From positions 62,001 to 126,000 of the forward strand of contig NZ_AFXZ01000034.1 of the NCBI RefSeq assembly GCF_000224335.1: a stretch of 64,000 nucleotides of DNA, in the 5' to 3' direction. Each line of letters begins with the position of its first letter. Position 1 is the first letter of the stretch. The position numbers and the translations under genes were made by a program. Positions 44,033 to 53,161 of the stretch are shown here, piece after piece. The stretch comes from Bizionia argentinensis JUB59 (GTDB lineage Bacteria > Bacteroidota > Bacteroidia > Flavobacteriales > Flavobacteriaceae). The notes under the pieces were generated by a model. The model was given only the letters and a program-made list of their open reading frames with translations. It made no database searches and was not told the origin of the DNA.

Positions 44033-45388
44033 ATGAAAAATAAACATTATGACGTTTTTGTCATTGGCAGTGGTATTGCTGGACAAACCGCTGCAAAAAT
44101 TTGCAGAGAAAACAATTTGAGCGTTGCCATTTCCGATAATAGGGAATTTGGAGGTACTTGTGCTAATAGAGGTTGCGATTCTAAAAAAATATTATTACAA
44201 TTTTCGGAATTACTTTATCAAAGTAAGAGGTTGGAAGGACTTGGTATTAAAAAACTTCCCAAATTAAACTGGAAGAAAGTCCAGAAATTCAGACGCTCAT
44301 TTTCTAATCCTATTCCGCCCAATACAGAACAAAATTTAAAAGATCTAGGCATTTCACTTTACCATCAATCGCCAAAATTTATAAGTAAAAATGAAGTTGA
44401 GGTAGAAGGAAAAGTTGTTTCTGCCGATCACTTTATTATTGCTACCGGAAATATTCCAAGAGAATTGGATATAGAAGGTAAGGAGTTTTTAAAAGTAAGC
44501 GAAGATGTTTTGGATTTAAAGAAAATTCCGAAGTCTATAACCTTTATTGGTTCTGGTTATATTGCCATGGAGTTTGCTTGTATGTTAGCAACTTTGGGTT
44601 GCCAGGTTACTATTATTGAAAGAGATAAAACGTCTTTGGCCAATTTCGATCAGTTTCTAGTAAATAAACTGATGACAAAAATGGAAAGATTGGGCGTGAA
44701 ATTTATTTTTAATGCGGACGTGACTGCTGTTAAAGAACTAAAAAAGAATTTAAAAGTCTCCTATGCTGTCAATGGTAATACTGAAACACATAAATCCAGA
44801 CTAGTTATTAATACTGCTGGAAGAGTTGCTGCTGTAAAAGCTTTGCAACTTGAAAATGCAGGTGTTGAGGTGGACAAAGATGGCGTTGTAGTAAACGATT
44901 ATTTACAGAGTAAATCACATCCAAAAGTATATGCCTGTGGCGATGTTTCCAATAAATCATTGGCGTTAACACCGCTTTCAGGTTTGCAAGGTTATATTGC
45001 AGGTAATAATGTGGTTAAAGAAAAAACCAAAACGTTTGATGTGCCTTGTGTGCCTTCAACCGTATTTACCACGCCAAATTTATCTTCCGTGGGTTATGGT
45101 GAAGAAGAAGCTAAAGCACGTTATAAAAATATAAAAGTGTATCAAGGTGATGCCAGCGATTGGTTCAATGCAAAAAAAGAGAATGAAGATACATATGCTT
45201 ACACAATATTAGTCAATGAGCGTACCGATGAAATTGTAGGCGCTCATATTTTAAGTTCGGAAGCGAATGAAAGTATCAACGTATTTGCTACGGCTATTTA
45301 TAATAAAATGACAGTAAAGGAATTTAAAAACATGATTTTTACATATCCTTCCTATGTTATCGATTTTAAGAGTATGATGGAAAATTAA
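44033..45388 (+). CDS. Pyridine nucleotide-disulfide oxidoreductase family protein lacking the C-terminal His
   Basis: A 451-residue flavoprotein of the glutathione reductase/lipoamide dehydrogenase family. FAD site VFVIGSGIAGQTAA (9-22), redox disulfide C43/C48 in GGTCANRGCDSKK, NAD(P) site FIGSGYIAMEFACML, and YACGDV for FAD are present. In canonical members the C-terminus has HPTxxE, whose His/Glu dyad protonates the thiol; here it reads YPSYVID (438-444), so the His is Tyr. The protein may reduce a partner other than a small disulfide, or use the disulfide only for electron transfer. No lipoamide complex gene is near. Confidence 0.85.
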   Translation: MKNKHYDVFVIGSGIAGQTAAKICRENNLSVAISDNREFGGTCANRGCDSKKILLQFSELLYQSKRLEGLGIKKLPKLNWKKVQKFRRSFSNPIPPNTEQNLKDLGISLYHQSPKFISKNEVEVEGKVVSADHFIIATGNIPRELDIEGKEFLKVSEDVLDLKKIPKSITFIGSGYIAMEFACMLATLGCQVTIIERDKTSLANFDQFLVNKLMTKMERLGVKFIFNADVTAVKELKKNLKVSYAVNGNTETHKSRLVINTAGRVAAVKALQLENAGVEVDKDGVVVNDYLQSKSHPKVYACGDVSNKSLALTPLSGLQGYIAGNNVVKEKTKTFDVPCVPSTVFTTPNLSSVGYGEEEAKARYKNIKVYQGDASDWFNAKKENEDTYAYTILVNERTDEIVGAHILSSEANESINVFATAIYNKMTVKEFKNMIFTYPSYVIDFKSMMEN

Positions 45389-45504
45389 AAGCTGTTAAAA
45401 ATCTTAAATTGTAATTGCAGTTTTGTCGTAAATGTAATTATGTACGCTGTAATTAAAGTCTGTGACAATTAAAATATTTTGGTAGAAACGCTTATATTGA
45501 AATA

Positions 45505-46077
45505 ATGCAAGATTTACTCCATAACATTCGTCAATGTACCATTTGTAAAGATTATTTACCATTAGGTCCAAGACCGGTTCTGTCAGCACACAAAAATTCT
45601 AAAATCGTGATTATTGGTCAAGCGCCGGGAACTAAAGTTCATAAATCAGGAATACCATGGGATGATGCTAGTGGGAAACAATTACGAGCTTGGTTGGATG
45701 TAACAGACGAGCAATTCTATAATCCAGAAAATTTTGCCATAATACCAATGGGTTTCTGTTATCCGGGAAAGGGCAAATCTGGCGATTTACCGCCAAGGCC
45801 AGAATGTGCACCGCAATGGCATAATCAACTCTGGGAGCATATGCCGAAAGTAGAACTAGTTTTACTAATTGGTATGTATGCGCAGCGCTATTATTTAAAA
45901 GATAGAGCCAAAAAAACACTAACGGAAACGGTTGATAATTTTCAGGATTACTTACCGCGCTATTTGCCCTTACCGCATCCATCGCCAAGGAATCGCTTTT
46001 GGTTTACTAAAAACCCTTGGTTTCAAACAGATATATTGCCTATATTAAAATCGAAAACACACAGTCTTATAAAATGA
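45505..46077 (+). CDS. Uracil-DNA glycosylase family protein
   Basis: A 190-residue protein with the UDG fold: motif A VIIGQAPGTKVHKSGIPWDD (35-54) followed by SGKQLRAWL, and motif B LPLPHPSPRNRFW near the C-terminus. An N-terminal CTIC pair (C11, C14) and a single Cys in PRPECAPQ recall the iron-sulfur ligands of family 4/5 enzymes, but the full four-cysteine set is not evident. It should remove uracil or another damaged base, which remains to be shown. Single gene, 39 bases before the M28 peptidase gene. Confidence 0.85.
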   Translation: MQDLLHNIRQCTICKDYLPLGPRPVLSAHKNSKIVIIGQAPGTKVHKSGIPWDDASGKQLRAWLDVTDEQFYNPENFAIIPMGFCYPGKGKSGDLPPRPECAPQWHNQLWEHMPKVELVLLIGMYAQRYYLKDRAKKTLTETVDNFQDYLPRYLPLPHPSPRNRFWFTKNPWFQTDILPILKSKTHSLIK

Positions 46078-46116
46078 AAAATCTATCTTTAACTTTCCCC
46101 TAAAATATTAGAAAAT

Positions 46117-47844
46117 ATGATTAAAAAAATACTATTTCTATTCGTTTTTAGCTTTGCTTTTGTGAGTCAGATACAAGCGCAAGGCTTAAAAAAGCAAGCA
46201 ACTAAAGAAAGTTTAGATCAGATAATTGCAGAAAATTTCACCGGTGATTTGGCCTATGAAACGACGGCGTTTGTAGAACAATACTGGCGCGTTGTTGGAA
46301 ATACTGGCTTTAATAAAAGTATTAACTTTGTAGCCAAACATTTGGAGGCTGCCGGTTATGTTCTAGAAGAAAAGGCATCGGCTAATAACCGATTGACCTA
46401 TAGAATTGAAAAACGCGCACTTAAAAATCCAACTTGGGAAATTGTTGATGCCAGCGTTAGTTTTAATAACAATGAAAAGCCTCTTTTAATGCAGGCTACC
46501 AACCGAAACATGGTGGCGCTAAATTCGTACAGTACACCAAAAGAAGGCGTAACTGCAGAGGTTGTTTATGTAAAGGATGTCCAGAAGTTAAAAAGCATGG
46601 ATGTAAAAGGTAAAATTGTATTTGCTGAAACGAGTCCAGCACGTATTTTTAATACAGCCGTAGTTGAAGGCGGCGCTGTTGGCGTTATAACTTATGATAA
46701 TCCATCTTATTTACAACCCGAAAAAAATACAACATCTATCCAATTTCGCTCGATTCCTTTTAATGCCAAAGCGAAAGGTTGGGCTGTCGCCTTATCTTAT
46801 GAAGCAAAGGAAATACTTAAAGCTAAAGTTTTAGAAGGCACAACAACACTTAATGTGCAAATAGAAACTAAAATATATGAATCGGAGGAATTAACCATTG
46901 TTGCCGACATTAGAGGAAGCAAATTACCAAAAGAACGTTTAGTTTTTAGTGCACATGTGCAAGAGCCTGGTGCAAATGACAACGCTACAGGTGTTGGTGT
47001 TGCCTTGGAAATGGCAACGCTTTCGGCAAAATTATTAAAAGAAAAAACATGGGATCCAGCACGTACGCTAACTATTTTGTGGGGAGATGAAATTGTATCT
47101 ACAGGACGTTATGTTCAGGAAGATGAAGTTCGAGCAAAACATATTAAGTGGGGAATAAGTTTAGATATGGTTGGAGAAAATACTGCAATTACAGGCGGTT
47201 CTTTTCTAATTGAAAAAATGCCAGACCCAAGTGCTATTTGGACCCGTGGTAATGATAAGCACTCAGAATGGGGTGGTCGCGTTATGAGTTTAGACCAAAT
47301 GAAGCCGCATTATTTAAATGATTTTGTAATTCGTGAATTTGAGGCTCAAGGTAAACGTGCCAATTGGGAAGTGAATACGAATCCTTATGAAGGGGGAAGT
47401 GATCATATGCCATTTCTGCAAAATGATATTCCAAGTGTATTATTTTGGCATTTTACCGATCAATTTTATCATACAGATAATGATCGTCTTGATAAAGTAT
47501 CCAAAGAAACACTTAAAAACGTGGGTATAGCATCATTAAATTCGGCTCATGTTTTATTAAATTCAGATGAAAAAACTGCGAATTCTATGATTTCAGCTAT
47601 AGAAGAAGCCGCCATTTCTAGATTGAATGAAGAGTTAAAGCAAGGAAAAATAGCCATTAAAAAAGGAGATAAATTAGCAGAGCAAATTGAAATTATTGAA
47701 GCTTGGCAAGATTGGTATGTAAGAGCCATTGCTACAACGGTTGATATGGTTTCAAAAGAAGAAAATTTAAAAGAATCTATTGGTAAATCACAGATGGTGG
47801 TTAAAAAAACGGCTGAAACTATTATTGAAGATTTAAAGAAATAA
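46117..47844 (+). CDS. Secreted M28-family zinc peptidase
   Basis: A 575-residue exported peptidase. Residues 1-22 are a signal peptide (IQAQ). A PA-like insert (about 130-230) precedes the catalytic domain, whose zinc ligands are visible: the His in FSAHVQEPGANDNATG, its Asp, the catalytic Glu in WGDEIVSTGRY, the Asp in SLDMVGEN, and the last His in FYHTDNDRLD. Members act as aminopeptidases in the periplasm or outside. It starts a run of same-direction genes with OsmC (12-base gap) and recJ. Confidence 0.9.
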   Translation: MIKKILFLFVFSFAFVSQIQAQGLKKQATKESLDQIIAENFTGDLAYETTAFVEQYWRVVGNTGFNKSINFVAKHLEAAGYVLEEKASANNRLTYRIEKRALKNPTWEIVDASVSFNNNEKPLLMQATNRNMVALNSYSTPKEGVTAEVVYVKDVQKLKSMDVKGKIVFAETSPARIFNTAVVEGGAVGVITYDNPSYLQPEKNTTSIQFRSIPFNAKAKGWAVALSYEAKEILKAKVLEGTTTLNVQIETKIYESEELTIVADIRGSKLPKERLVFSAHVQEPGANDNATGVGVALEMATLSAKLLKEKTWDPARTLTILWGDEIVSTGRYVQEDEVRAKHIKWGISLDMVGENTAITGGSFLIEKMPDPSAIWTRGNDKHSEWGGRVMSLDQMKPHYLNDFVIREFEAQGKRANWEVNTNPYEGGSDHMPFLQNDIPSVLFWHFTDQFYHTDNDRLDKVSKETLKNVGIASLNSAHVLLNSDEKTANSMISAIEEAAISRLNEELKQGKIAIKKGDKLAEQIEIIEAWQDWYVRAIATTVDMVSKEENLKESIGKSQMVVKKTAETIIEDLKK

Positions 47845-47855
47845 AAATAACAAAC

Positions 47856-48284
47856 ATGACAAATACAAATAAGGTAACTACGCATTGGAAAGGGAATATG
47901 CAATTTGAATCGGATAACCCAAGTGGAAAAACGGTTTTAATAGATACGAGTCCAGAAAATGGCGGACATAATTCGGGACTATCACCAAAAGCTATGATGC
48001 TTTCAGCATTAGCAGGCTGTTCTGGGTTAGATGTGGTTTCTGTTTTAGATAAAATGAAAGTTCAGGTTTCCGAGTTTCGCATGGATACCTATGGCGAAAT
48101 TACGGAAGAGCATCCAAAATATTACGACAAGGTTACCGTCGAATATCATTTTTATGGTGATAATTTAGATGAAAATAAAATTAAAAAGGCTGTCGATTTA
48201 TCCATTGAAAAATACTGTGGCGTTATGGAAATGTTTCGAAAATTTGCTACGGTAAAAACGAGTATTCATTATCATAATAAGTAA
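47856..48284 (+). CDS. OsmC-family peroxiredoxin-like protein
   Basis: A 142-residue cytosolic protein with the OsmC/Ohr fold. Both cysteines of the peroxidatic pair are present: one in ALAGCSGLDVVSVLDKMK (about 55-72) and one in EKYCGVMEMF (about 122-131). Such enzymes reduce organic hydroperoxides; the YhfA-like branch, to which this order of motifs is closer, is less well known. It follows the M28 gene by 12 bases and precedes recJ by 33. Confidence 0.9.
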   Translation: MTNTNKVTTHWKGNMQFESDNPSGKTVLIDTSPENGGHNSGLSPKAMMLSALAGCSGLDVVSVLDKMKVQVSEFRMDTYGEITEEHPKYYDKVTVEYHFYGDNLDENKIKKAVDLSIEKYCGVMEMFRKFATVKTSIHYHNK

Positions 48285-48316
48285 ATAACTTTATCTTTTA
48301 AGGAATAAAAGACGCT

Positions 48317-50008
48317 ATGCGCTGGACTATTAAACCAAAACCAGAATCGGAAAAAGTAGACGCTTTACAAAAAGCGCTTCAAGTAGAACCTATTGTTGCC
48401 AACTTATTATTGCAACGTGGTATAGAAAGCTACGATGCGGCGAAGACGTTTTTTCGTCCGAGTTTAAAAGATTTACACGATCCATATCTTATGAAAGATA
48501 TGGATCTTGCTGTTGCTCGCATTGAAACGGCTTTGGAGGAAGGTGAACATATTATGGTTTATGGTGATTATGATGTAGATGGCACCACGTCCGTGGCCTT
48601 AATGAGTTCGTATTTGAGGACCCGAACTGATTTGGTAGCTACGTATATTCCTGATCGCTATGATGAAGGTTATGGCGTTTCATTTAAAGGAATTGATTTT
48701 GCTGATGACAATGGTATTTCTTTAATTATAGCTTTAGATTGTGGTATAAAAGCCATTGATAAAGTTGCTTACGCCAATGAAAAAGGTATCGATTTTATTA
48801 TTTGTGATCACCATAGACCGGGAGCAGAATTACCAAAAGCAGTCGCTATTTTAGATCCTAAACGCGATGATTGTACCTATCCGTATAAGGAATTATGTGG
48901 TTGTGGCGTCGGATTTAAACTTGTCCAAGCCCTGTCGACCCGACAAGGACAAACAACCGAAGATTTAACCGAATATCTAGATTTGGTAGCCACAGCAATC
49001 GGTGCCGATATAGTTCCGATTACTGGTGAAAATCGCGCACTAGCTTATTTAGGACTTCAGGTTATTAACACAAATCCACGCCCAGGATTTGCCGCCATCA
49101 TTTCCGAAGTTAAAAAAGAAACACTGACCATTACAGATGTGGTTTTCACTATTGCTCCACGCATAAATGCCGCAGGACGTATGAAACACGGTAATTATGC
49201 TGTGACTTTACTAACGGAAACAGATCCGGAATTGGCGAAAACCTATGCAGCAGAAATTGAGTTTTTTAATTCTGATAGAAAAGAAACGGATAAGCGCATA
49301 ACCATTGAAGCTCTCGATCAAATAGAAACCAATAATGAGCAAGAAGGTTTTACATCTGTTGTATATCACGAATCGTGGCATAAAGGTGTAATAGGTATTG
49401 TAGCATCAAGATTAATAGAAAGCTATTACAGGCCAACGCTAGTATTTACTAAAAGTGGCGACCGTTTGGCTGCCTCTGCACGTTCCATCAGTGGTTTTGA
49501 CGTCTATAATGCTTTAGAAGCTTGTTCGGATCATATTGAACAATTTGGTGGGCATAAATACGCTGCTGGACTTACTTTAAAATCTGAAAATTATGAAGCA
49601 TTTAAACAAGCTTTTGAAGATGAGGTTTCAAAAACCATAGATAGATCGTTATTAATGCCAGAAATTAAAATTGATGCTCAAATTGATTTGTGTGATGTGA
49701 CACCCAAGTTCAACCGAATTTTAAAACAGTTTGCACCTTTTGGACCTGGTAATATGTCGCCTATTTTTATGAGCGATAATCTTACAGATACGGGTTACGG
49801 CAAATGTGTTGGCGAAGATAAAAGTCACTTGCGGATTACCGTTACTAATCCAGAAAAGACTAATAAATTGGTGTGTATTGGTTTTAGTTTAGGCGATAAA
49901 TTAGAGACTATTACTAATAAAAAACCATTTCAAGCCGTGTATTCTATTGATGAAAATCATTGGAATGGAACTGTTTCGCTTCAATTGAAACTTCGGGATA
50001 TTAAATAG
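48317..50008 (+). CDS. recJ: Single-stranded-DNA-specific 5'-3' exonuclease RecJ
   Basis: A 563-residue DHH-family nuclease used in RecF-pathway and mismatch repair. The DHH motifs are complete: YGDYDVDGTTSVALM (motif I), ALDCGIKAID (II), FIICDHHRPG (III, DHH) and DLVATAIGADIVP (IV). The DHHA1 domain has QFGGHKYAAGL. An OB-fold-like domain ends the protein. Length is normal for RecJ. Confidence 0.96.
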   Translation: MRWTIKPKPESEKVDALQKALQVEPIVANLLLQRGIESYDAAKTFFRPSLKDLHDPYLMKDMDLAVARIETALEEGEHIMVYGDYDVDGTTSVALMSSYLRTRTDLVATYIPDRYDEGYGVSFKGIDFADDNGISLIIALDCGIKAIDKVAYANEKGIDFIICDHHRPGAELPKAVAILDPKRDDCTYPYKELCGCGVGFKLVQALSTRQGQTTEDLTEYLDLVATAIGADIVPITGENRALAYLGLQVINTNPRPGFAAIISEVKKETLTITDVVFTIAPRINAAGRMKHGNYAVTLLTETDPELAKTYAAEIEFFNSDRKETDKRITIEALDQIETNNEQEGFTSVVYHESWHKGVIGIVASRLIESYYRPTLVFTKSGDRLAASARSISGFDVYNALEACSDHIEQFGGHKYAAGLTLKSENYEAFKQAFEDEVSKTIDRSLLMPEIKIDAQIDLCDVTPKFNRILKQFAPFGPGNMSPIFMSDNLTDTGYGKCVGEDKSHLRITVTNPEKTNKLVCIGFSLGDKLETITNKKPFQAVYSIDENHWNGTVSLQLKLRDIK

Positions 50009-50082
50009 TGTTGTTTATTTATATCATTTGTGTAAAAAACTAAAATCCCCTTAAAAGTCTTTATTAGAAACACTTCGTGTTG

Positions 50083-50090
50083 TACTTTTG
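50083..50090 (+). promoter_or_regulatory. -7 element for the MFS gene (long leader)
   Basis: TACTTTTG matches TAnnTTTG, with TTTA 19 bases upstream (50060-50063) as a -33 candidate. The start codon is about 195 bases away, so the transcript would carry a structured leader with the palindrome at 50187-50228. Confidence 0.4.
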
Positions 50091-50186
50091 TGCTTTCAAT
50101 TTTCTCATGGATTAAAGTCGGTACTATATAAAACCGTTTTACATGGTTTCACATTGTGAGTTATGGAAGAATAAACTTTATTTTAA

Positions 50187-50228
50187 ACCTCACAGGTTTT
50201 TAATCCCGAAACGTCGGGACTGTGAGGT
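50187..50228. repeat. Nested extragenic palindrome
   Basis: Outer arms ACCTCACAG (50187-50195) and CTGTGAGGT (50220-50228) enclose inner arms TCCCGA (50204-50209) and TCGGGA (50214-50219). The arm sequences resemble dispersed palindromes of flavobacterial genomes and the arms seen at 30451-30567. Confidence 0.6.
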
Positions 50229-50260
50229 CTTGACGGAAAGCAAAATATTAAATTAAAAGA

Positions 50261-50278
50261 TTCCTGTCTTGGCAGGAA
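50261..50278. repeat. Short palindrome before the MFS gene
   Basis: TTCCTG (50261-50266) and CAGGAA (50273-50278) form a 6-bp hairpin ending 6 bases before the start codon. It could mask or shape the translation start. Confidence 0.35.
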
Positions 50279-50284
50279 ATTAGA

Positions 50285-51553
50285 ATGTCTAAAAAAGATC
50301 CATACGCAGCACTCCGAATTAAGGAGTTTAATATATTTTTAGTATTACGTTTTGCATTAGTATTTGCTTGGTCCATGCAATTTATTATCATTGAATGGCA
50401 AGTGTACAGTATTACTAAAGATCCCTTATCGCTTGGTATTATTGGTTTAATGGAAATTATTCCAGCATTAACCATGGCTTTATTTGCTGGTCATATTGTA
50501 GACCAACGTGAGAAGAAAACTTTATTAGCAACTTGTTTAGCGTTATTCTCGTTAATTAGTCTCGGGCTATTTTTACTAACTTGGCCTAAAATTGTGGAAG
50601 GCTGGTCTACCAATTCCGTCTTATATTCTATTTATGCGCTTGTATTTTTTGGTGGCTTTTTGCGCTCGTTTTTTGGGCCAACCATCTTTTCTCTAATCGC
50701 TTTAATTGTTCCTAAAAAAATATACCCAAATGCCGCAACTTGGAGTAGTTCCACTTGGCAAATGGCATCTGTTTTGGGGCCTGCAACTGCCGGTGTTTTA
50801 ATTAGTATGATTGGTGTTCATTGGGCATTGTGTTTTGTTTTTGGAATGGTGCTTTTTGCATTAATTACCGTTACACAAATTAAAAAGAAACCGATTTTAA
50901 ATACCAAAATAGGAGAACCTGTTATGCAAAGTTTAAAAGAGGGGTTAAACTTCGTTTTTAAAACAAAAGCCATTTTGGGCGCCTTAACATTGGATATGGT
51001 TGCGGTTTTATTTGGTGGTGCTATAGCATTATTACCCATTTTTGCACAAGATATTTTGCATGTTGGATCGGAAGGTTTTGGTGTGTTACGTGCTGCTCCT
51101 GCTGTTGGTGCATTTTTAACCATGCTAATCACAGCTTATATTCCAATAAGTAAAAATGCCGGTATAAAATTATTAGCGGCCGTATTCGGATTTGGAGTTT
51201 GTATTATTGTTTTCGGACTCTCCTCATGGTTTTGGATTTCGGTTGTAGCTTTATTCTTTAGTGGGGTGACTGATGGTGTTTCTGTGGTTATCAGACAAAC
51301 CATTTTACAAATTAAAACGCCAGACCATATGCGTGGTCGTGTGGCATCTGTAAATTCTATGTTTGTAGGATCATCAAACGAGCTTGGTGCTTTTGAAAGT
51401 GGCGTAACAGCTAAATTAATGGGAACGGTTACAGCTGTTGTCTTTGGTGGTACAATGACCATTATTACAGCCGTAACAACAGGATTGGTTTCACCGTCAT
51501 TTAGGAAATTGGATTTGACGAAGGATATTGAAGAGCATGAAAGATCTGAATGA
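50285..51553 (+). CDS. MFS transporter, EntS/TetA-type
   Basis: A 422-residue inner-membrane protein with about 12 hydrophobic helices. The DHA1/DHA3 motif between helices 2 and 3 reads GHIVDQREKKTLL, matching the G-x-x-x-D-R/Q-x-x-R/K-R/K pattern, and the second half repeats it weakly (TPDHMRGRVASVNSM). It resembles EntS-like exporters (the QxxxxRLxxPDxxRGRVxSxN pattern as IRQTILQIKTPDHMRGRVAS is split across the loop). Substrate unknown. Single gene with a palindrome-containing leader. Confidence 0.88.
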   Translation: MSKKDPYAALRIKEFNIFLVLRFALVFAWSMQFIIIEWQVYSITKDPLSLGIIGLMEIIPALTMALFAGHIVDQREKKTLLATCLALFSLISLGLFLLTWPKIVEGWSTNSVLYSIYALVFFGGFLRSFFGPTIFSLIALIVPKKIYPNAATWSSSTWQMASVLGPATAGVLISMIGVHWALCFVFGMVLFALITVTQIKKKPILNTKIGEPVMQSLKEGLNFVFKTKAILGALTLDMVAVLFGGAIALLPIFAQDILHVGSEGFGVLRAAPAVGAFLTMLITAYIPISKNAGIKLLAAVFGFGVCIIVFGLSSWFWISVVALFFSGVTDGVSVVIRQTILQIKTPDHMRGRVASVNSMFVGSSNELGAFESGVTAKLMGTVTAVVFGGTMTIITAVTTGLVSPSFRKLDLTKDIEEHERSE

Positions 51554-51560
51554 TAATTTT

Positions 51561-51585
51561 GACACCTCCTGATAATTATCGGAAT
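51561..51585. repeat. Short palindrome after the MFS gene
   Basis: GATAATTATC (51571-51580) is a perfect 10-bp palindrome a few bases after the MFS stop. No T tract follows, so it is not a clear terminator. Confidence 0.3.
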
Positions 51586-51710
51586 CACTAAACTACTCGT
51601 TCCTTAAAACTTTACACAAATGAGATCCTATTTATTTCGCGAATAAAACGAACTATCAGTCTGTTTTATTGAGTCTAAAACTCTTGTATACTTTTGAGAA
51701 GGCCTTATTT

Positions 51711-52463
51711 TTAATATTTTTTTAGTTCTAATTTCTCACCATCAAAAACGCCATAAGTATAATAGTTAATCCAATCGCCTAGATTAACGTATTTAGAATC
51801 CACGTTGAGGTCTATTTCTAAAGGTAGATGTCTGTGGCCAAAAACAAAATAATCAAGGTGTTTATCTTCTAACTTGCGTTTGCAATATTGTACGAGCCAC
51901 TCATTATCTTCGCCTAAAAATTTAGCATCTTCATCACCAGAAATCAACTTATTCTTAACAGACATATATTGCGCTAATCTTACACCAATATCGGGATGAA
52001 GCCAACGGAATAACCATTTGCTAAAGGGATTGATAAATACCTTTTTCATGCGTTTATAACCTTTGTCGGCAGGGCCTAATCCGTCGCCATGACCAATTAA
52101 AAACGTTTTGTTGTTAAAAGTATATTCTTGTGGTTTATGGTACACAGGAATATTTAGTTCTTCTTCAAAATAACCATCCATCCATAAATCGTGATTCCCA
52201 ACAAAAAAGTAAACTGGAATGCCAGAATCCGTTATTTCCGCTAATTTTCCGAGGGTCCTAGTAAAACCTTTTGGTACAACCGTTTTATATTCAAACCAAA
52301 AATCGAATAAATCGCCCATCAGGAAAATAGCGGCTGCATCTTCCTTGACTTCGTCTAACCAGGCTACAAATTTTTGTTCTCGAGGTCTTGACGCTTCTGC
52401 AGTTGGAGCGCCTAAATGATTATCGGATGCGAAGTATATTTTTTTTCCTTTTGGGATGTTCAT
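51711..52463 (-). CDS. lpxH: UDP-2,3-diacylglucosamine diphosphatase
   Basis: A 250-residue metallophosphoesterase that removes UMP from UDP-2,3-diacylglucosamine to give lipid X in lipid A synthesis. The metal motifs are in order: ASDNHLGAP (the usual DxH is DNH), LMGDLFDFWFEY, FVGNHD, GHGDGLG and FGHRH. It is a peripheral inner-membrane protein. Length is slightly above E. coli LpxH, as usual in Bacteroidota. Single gene. Confidence 0.92.
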   Translation of the reverse strand: MNIPKGKKIYFASDNHLGAPTAEASRPREQKFVAWLDEVKEDAAAIFLMGDLFDFWFEYKTVVPKGFTRTLGKLAEITDSGIPVYFFVGNHDLWMDGYFEEELNIPVYHKPQEYTFNNKTFLIGHGDGLGPADKGYKRMKKVFINPFSKWLFRWLHPDIGVRLAQYMSVKNKLISGDEDAKFLGEDNEWLVQYCKRKLEDKHLDYFVFGHRHLPLEIDLNVDSKYVNLGDWINYYTYGVFDGEKLELKKY

Positions 52464-52622
52464 GCAGTAAGTATAATTAATTCCTGCGAATGCAGAAATC
52501 TCATTTTATAAACTCAGGTTAAAGATTAAAACTTTCAACCATTCTGGTTTTTAGATTGAATTAAGAAGTTCTTCTATATTCAACTTAATCTTTGTAATCG
52601 ATTAATTGAATTTTTAAAGCTA
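52464..52622. other. Short intergenic region lpxH-queD
   Basis: Contains a weak palindromic stretch near 52481-52500 (TTCCTGC and TGCAGAAA) resembling the other extragenic palindromes. No gene seen. Confidence 0.3.
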
Positions 52623-53072
52623 TTAGTTATCACTCGCATACCACTCTGCACAACTCGTATCTGTTTCCGAAAGTCTCAAGGAATGTAATGCAATGTGCTT
52701 CGGTAAATGTTTTTTTATTTTATGTGCAAAATCAATCACCATCATTTCACTAGTCGGCTGATAATCTACTAAAAGTACGCTATGATCGCGATCTTGAAGT
52801 TCTTTTGCTAGTTCTACATGAGGTGTATTTTTATTAAATACGGTGGCGTGATCAAACACATCAACTATTTCTGATTTCACAATTTTTTTTAAATCTCCAA
52901 AATCAATCACCATTCCAAACTTCACATTATTAGGATCTTCAATCGGTTTTCCAATAACTGTTACAGATAATTTATAGCTGTGGCCATGTACGTTTTTGCA
53001 CTTACCATCATAGCCATAAAGCGCATGTCCTGCCTCGAACGAGAATTGCTTTGTAATTCTAATATTTCCCAT
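52623..53072 (-). CDS. queD: 6-carboxytetrahydropterin synthase (QueD)
   Basis: A 149-residue pterin-fold enzyme from the Met at 53072 (MGNIRITKQFSFEAGHAL). A Met five codons upstream would lie inside the promoter region, since a TACCTTTG -7 element sits at 53090-53097. It converts dihydroneopterin triphosphate to 6-carboxytetrahydropterin for queuosine. Zinc histidines in FEAGHAL and VHGHSY, catalytic Cys in GKCKNVHGH, and the catalytic region FDHATVF are seen. Single gene. Confidence 0.93.
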   Translation of the reverse strand: MGNIRITKQFSFEAGHALYGYDGKCKNVHGHSYKLSVTVIGKPIEDPNNVKFGMVIDFGDLKKIVKSEIVDVFDHATVFNKNTPHVELAKELQDRDHSVLLVDYQPTSEMMVIDFAHKIKKHLPKHIALHSLRLSETDTSCAEWYASDN

Positions 53073-53089
53073 GATATTATTTTTCACTG

Positions 53090-53097
53090 CAAAGGTA
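53090..53097 (-). promoter_or_regulatory. -7 element for queD
   Basis: Minus-strand TACCTTTG matches TAnnTTTG and sets the queD start downstream at 53072. Confidence 0.45.
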
Positions 53098-53128
53098 ATC
53101 GTTTTGTAAAAGGAATCTATTTTTAGAG

Positions 53129-53136
53129 TAAATTTG
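53129..53136 (+). promoter_or_regulatory. -7 element for the 2OG-oxygenase gene
   Basis: TAAATTTG matches TAnnTTTG, with TTTG at 53103-53106 (22-base spacer) as a possible -33 box; start codon at 53162. Confidence 0.45.
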
Positions 53137-53161
53137 CATACTTCTTATTTGTTAAATACTT

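Noticed and set aside
50187-50228. Rho-independent terminator of recJ
   Set aside because: No T tract follows the outer arm on either strand; better explained as an extragenic palindrome.
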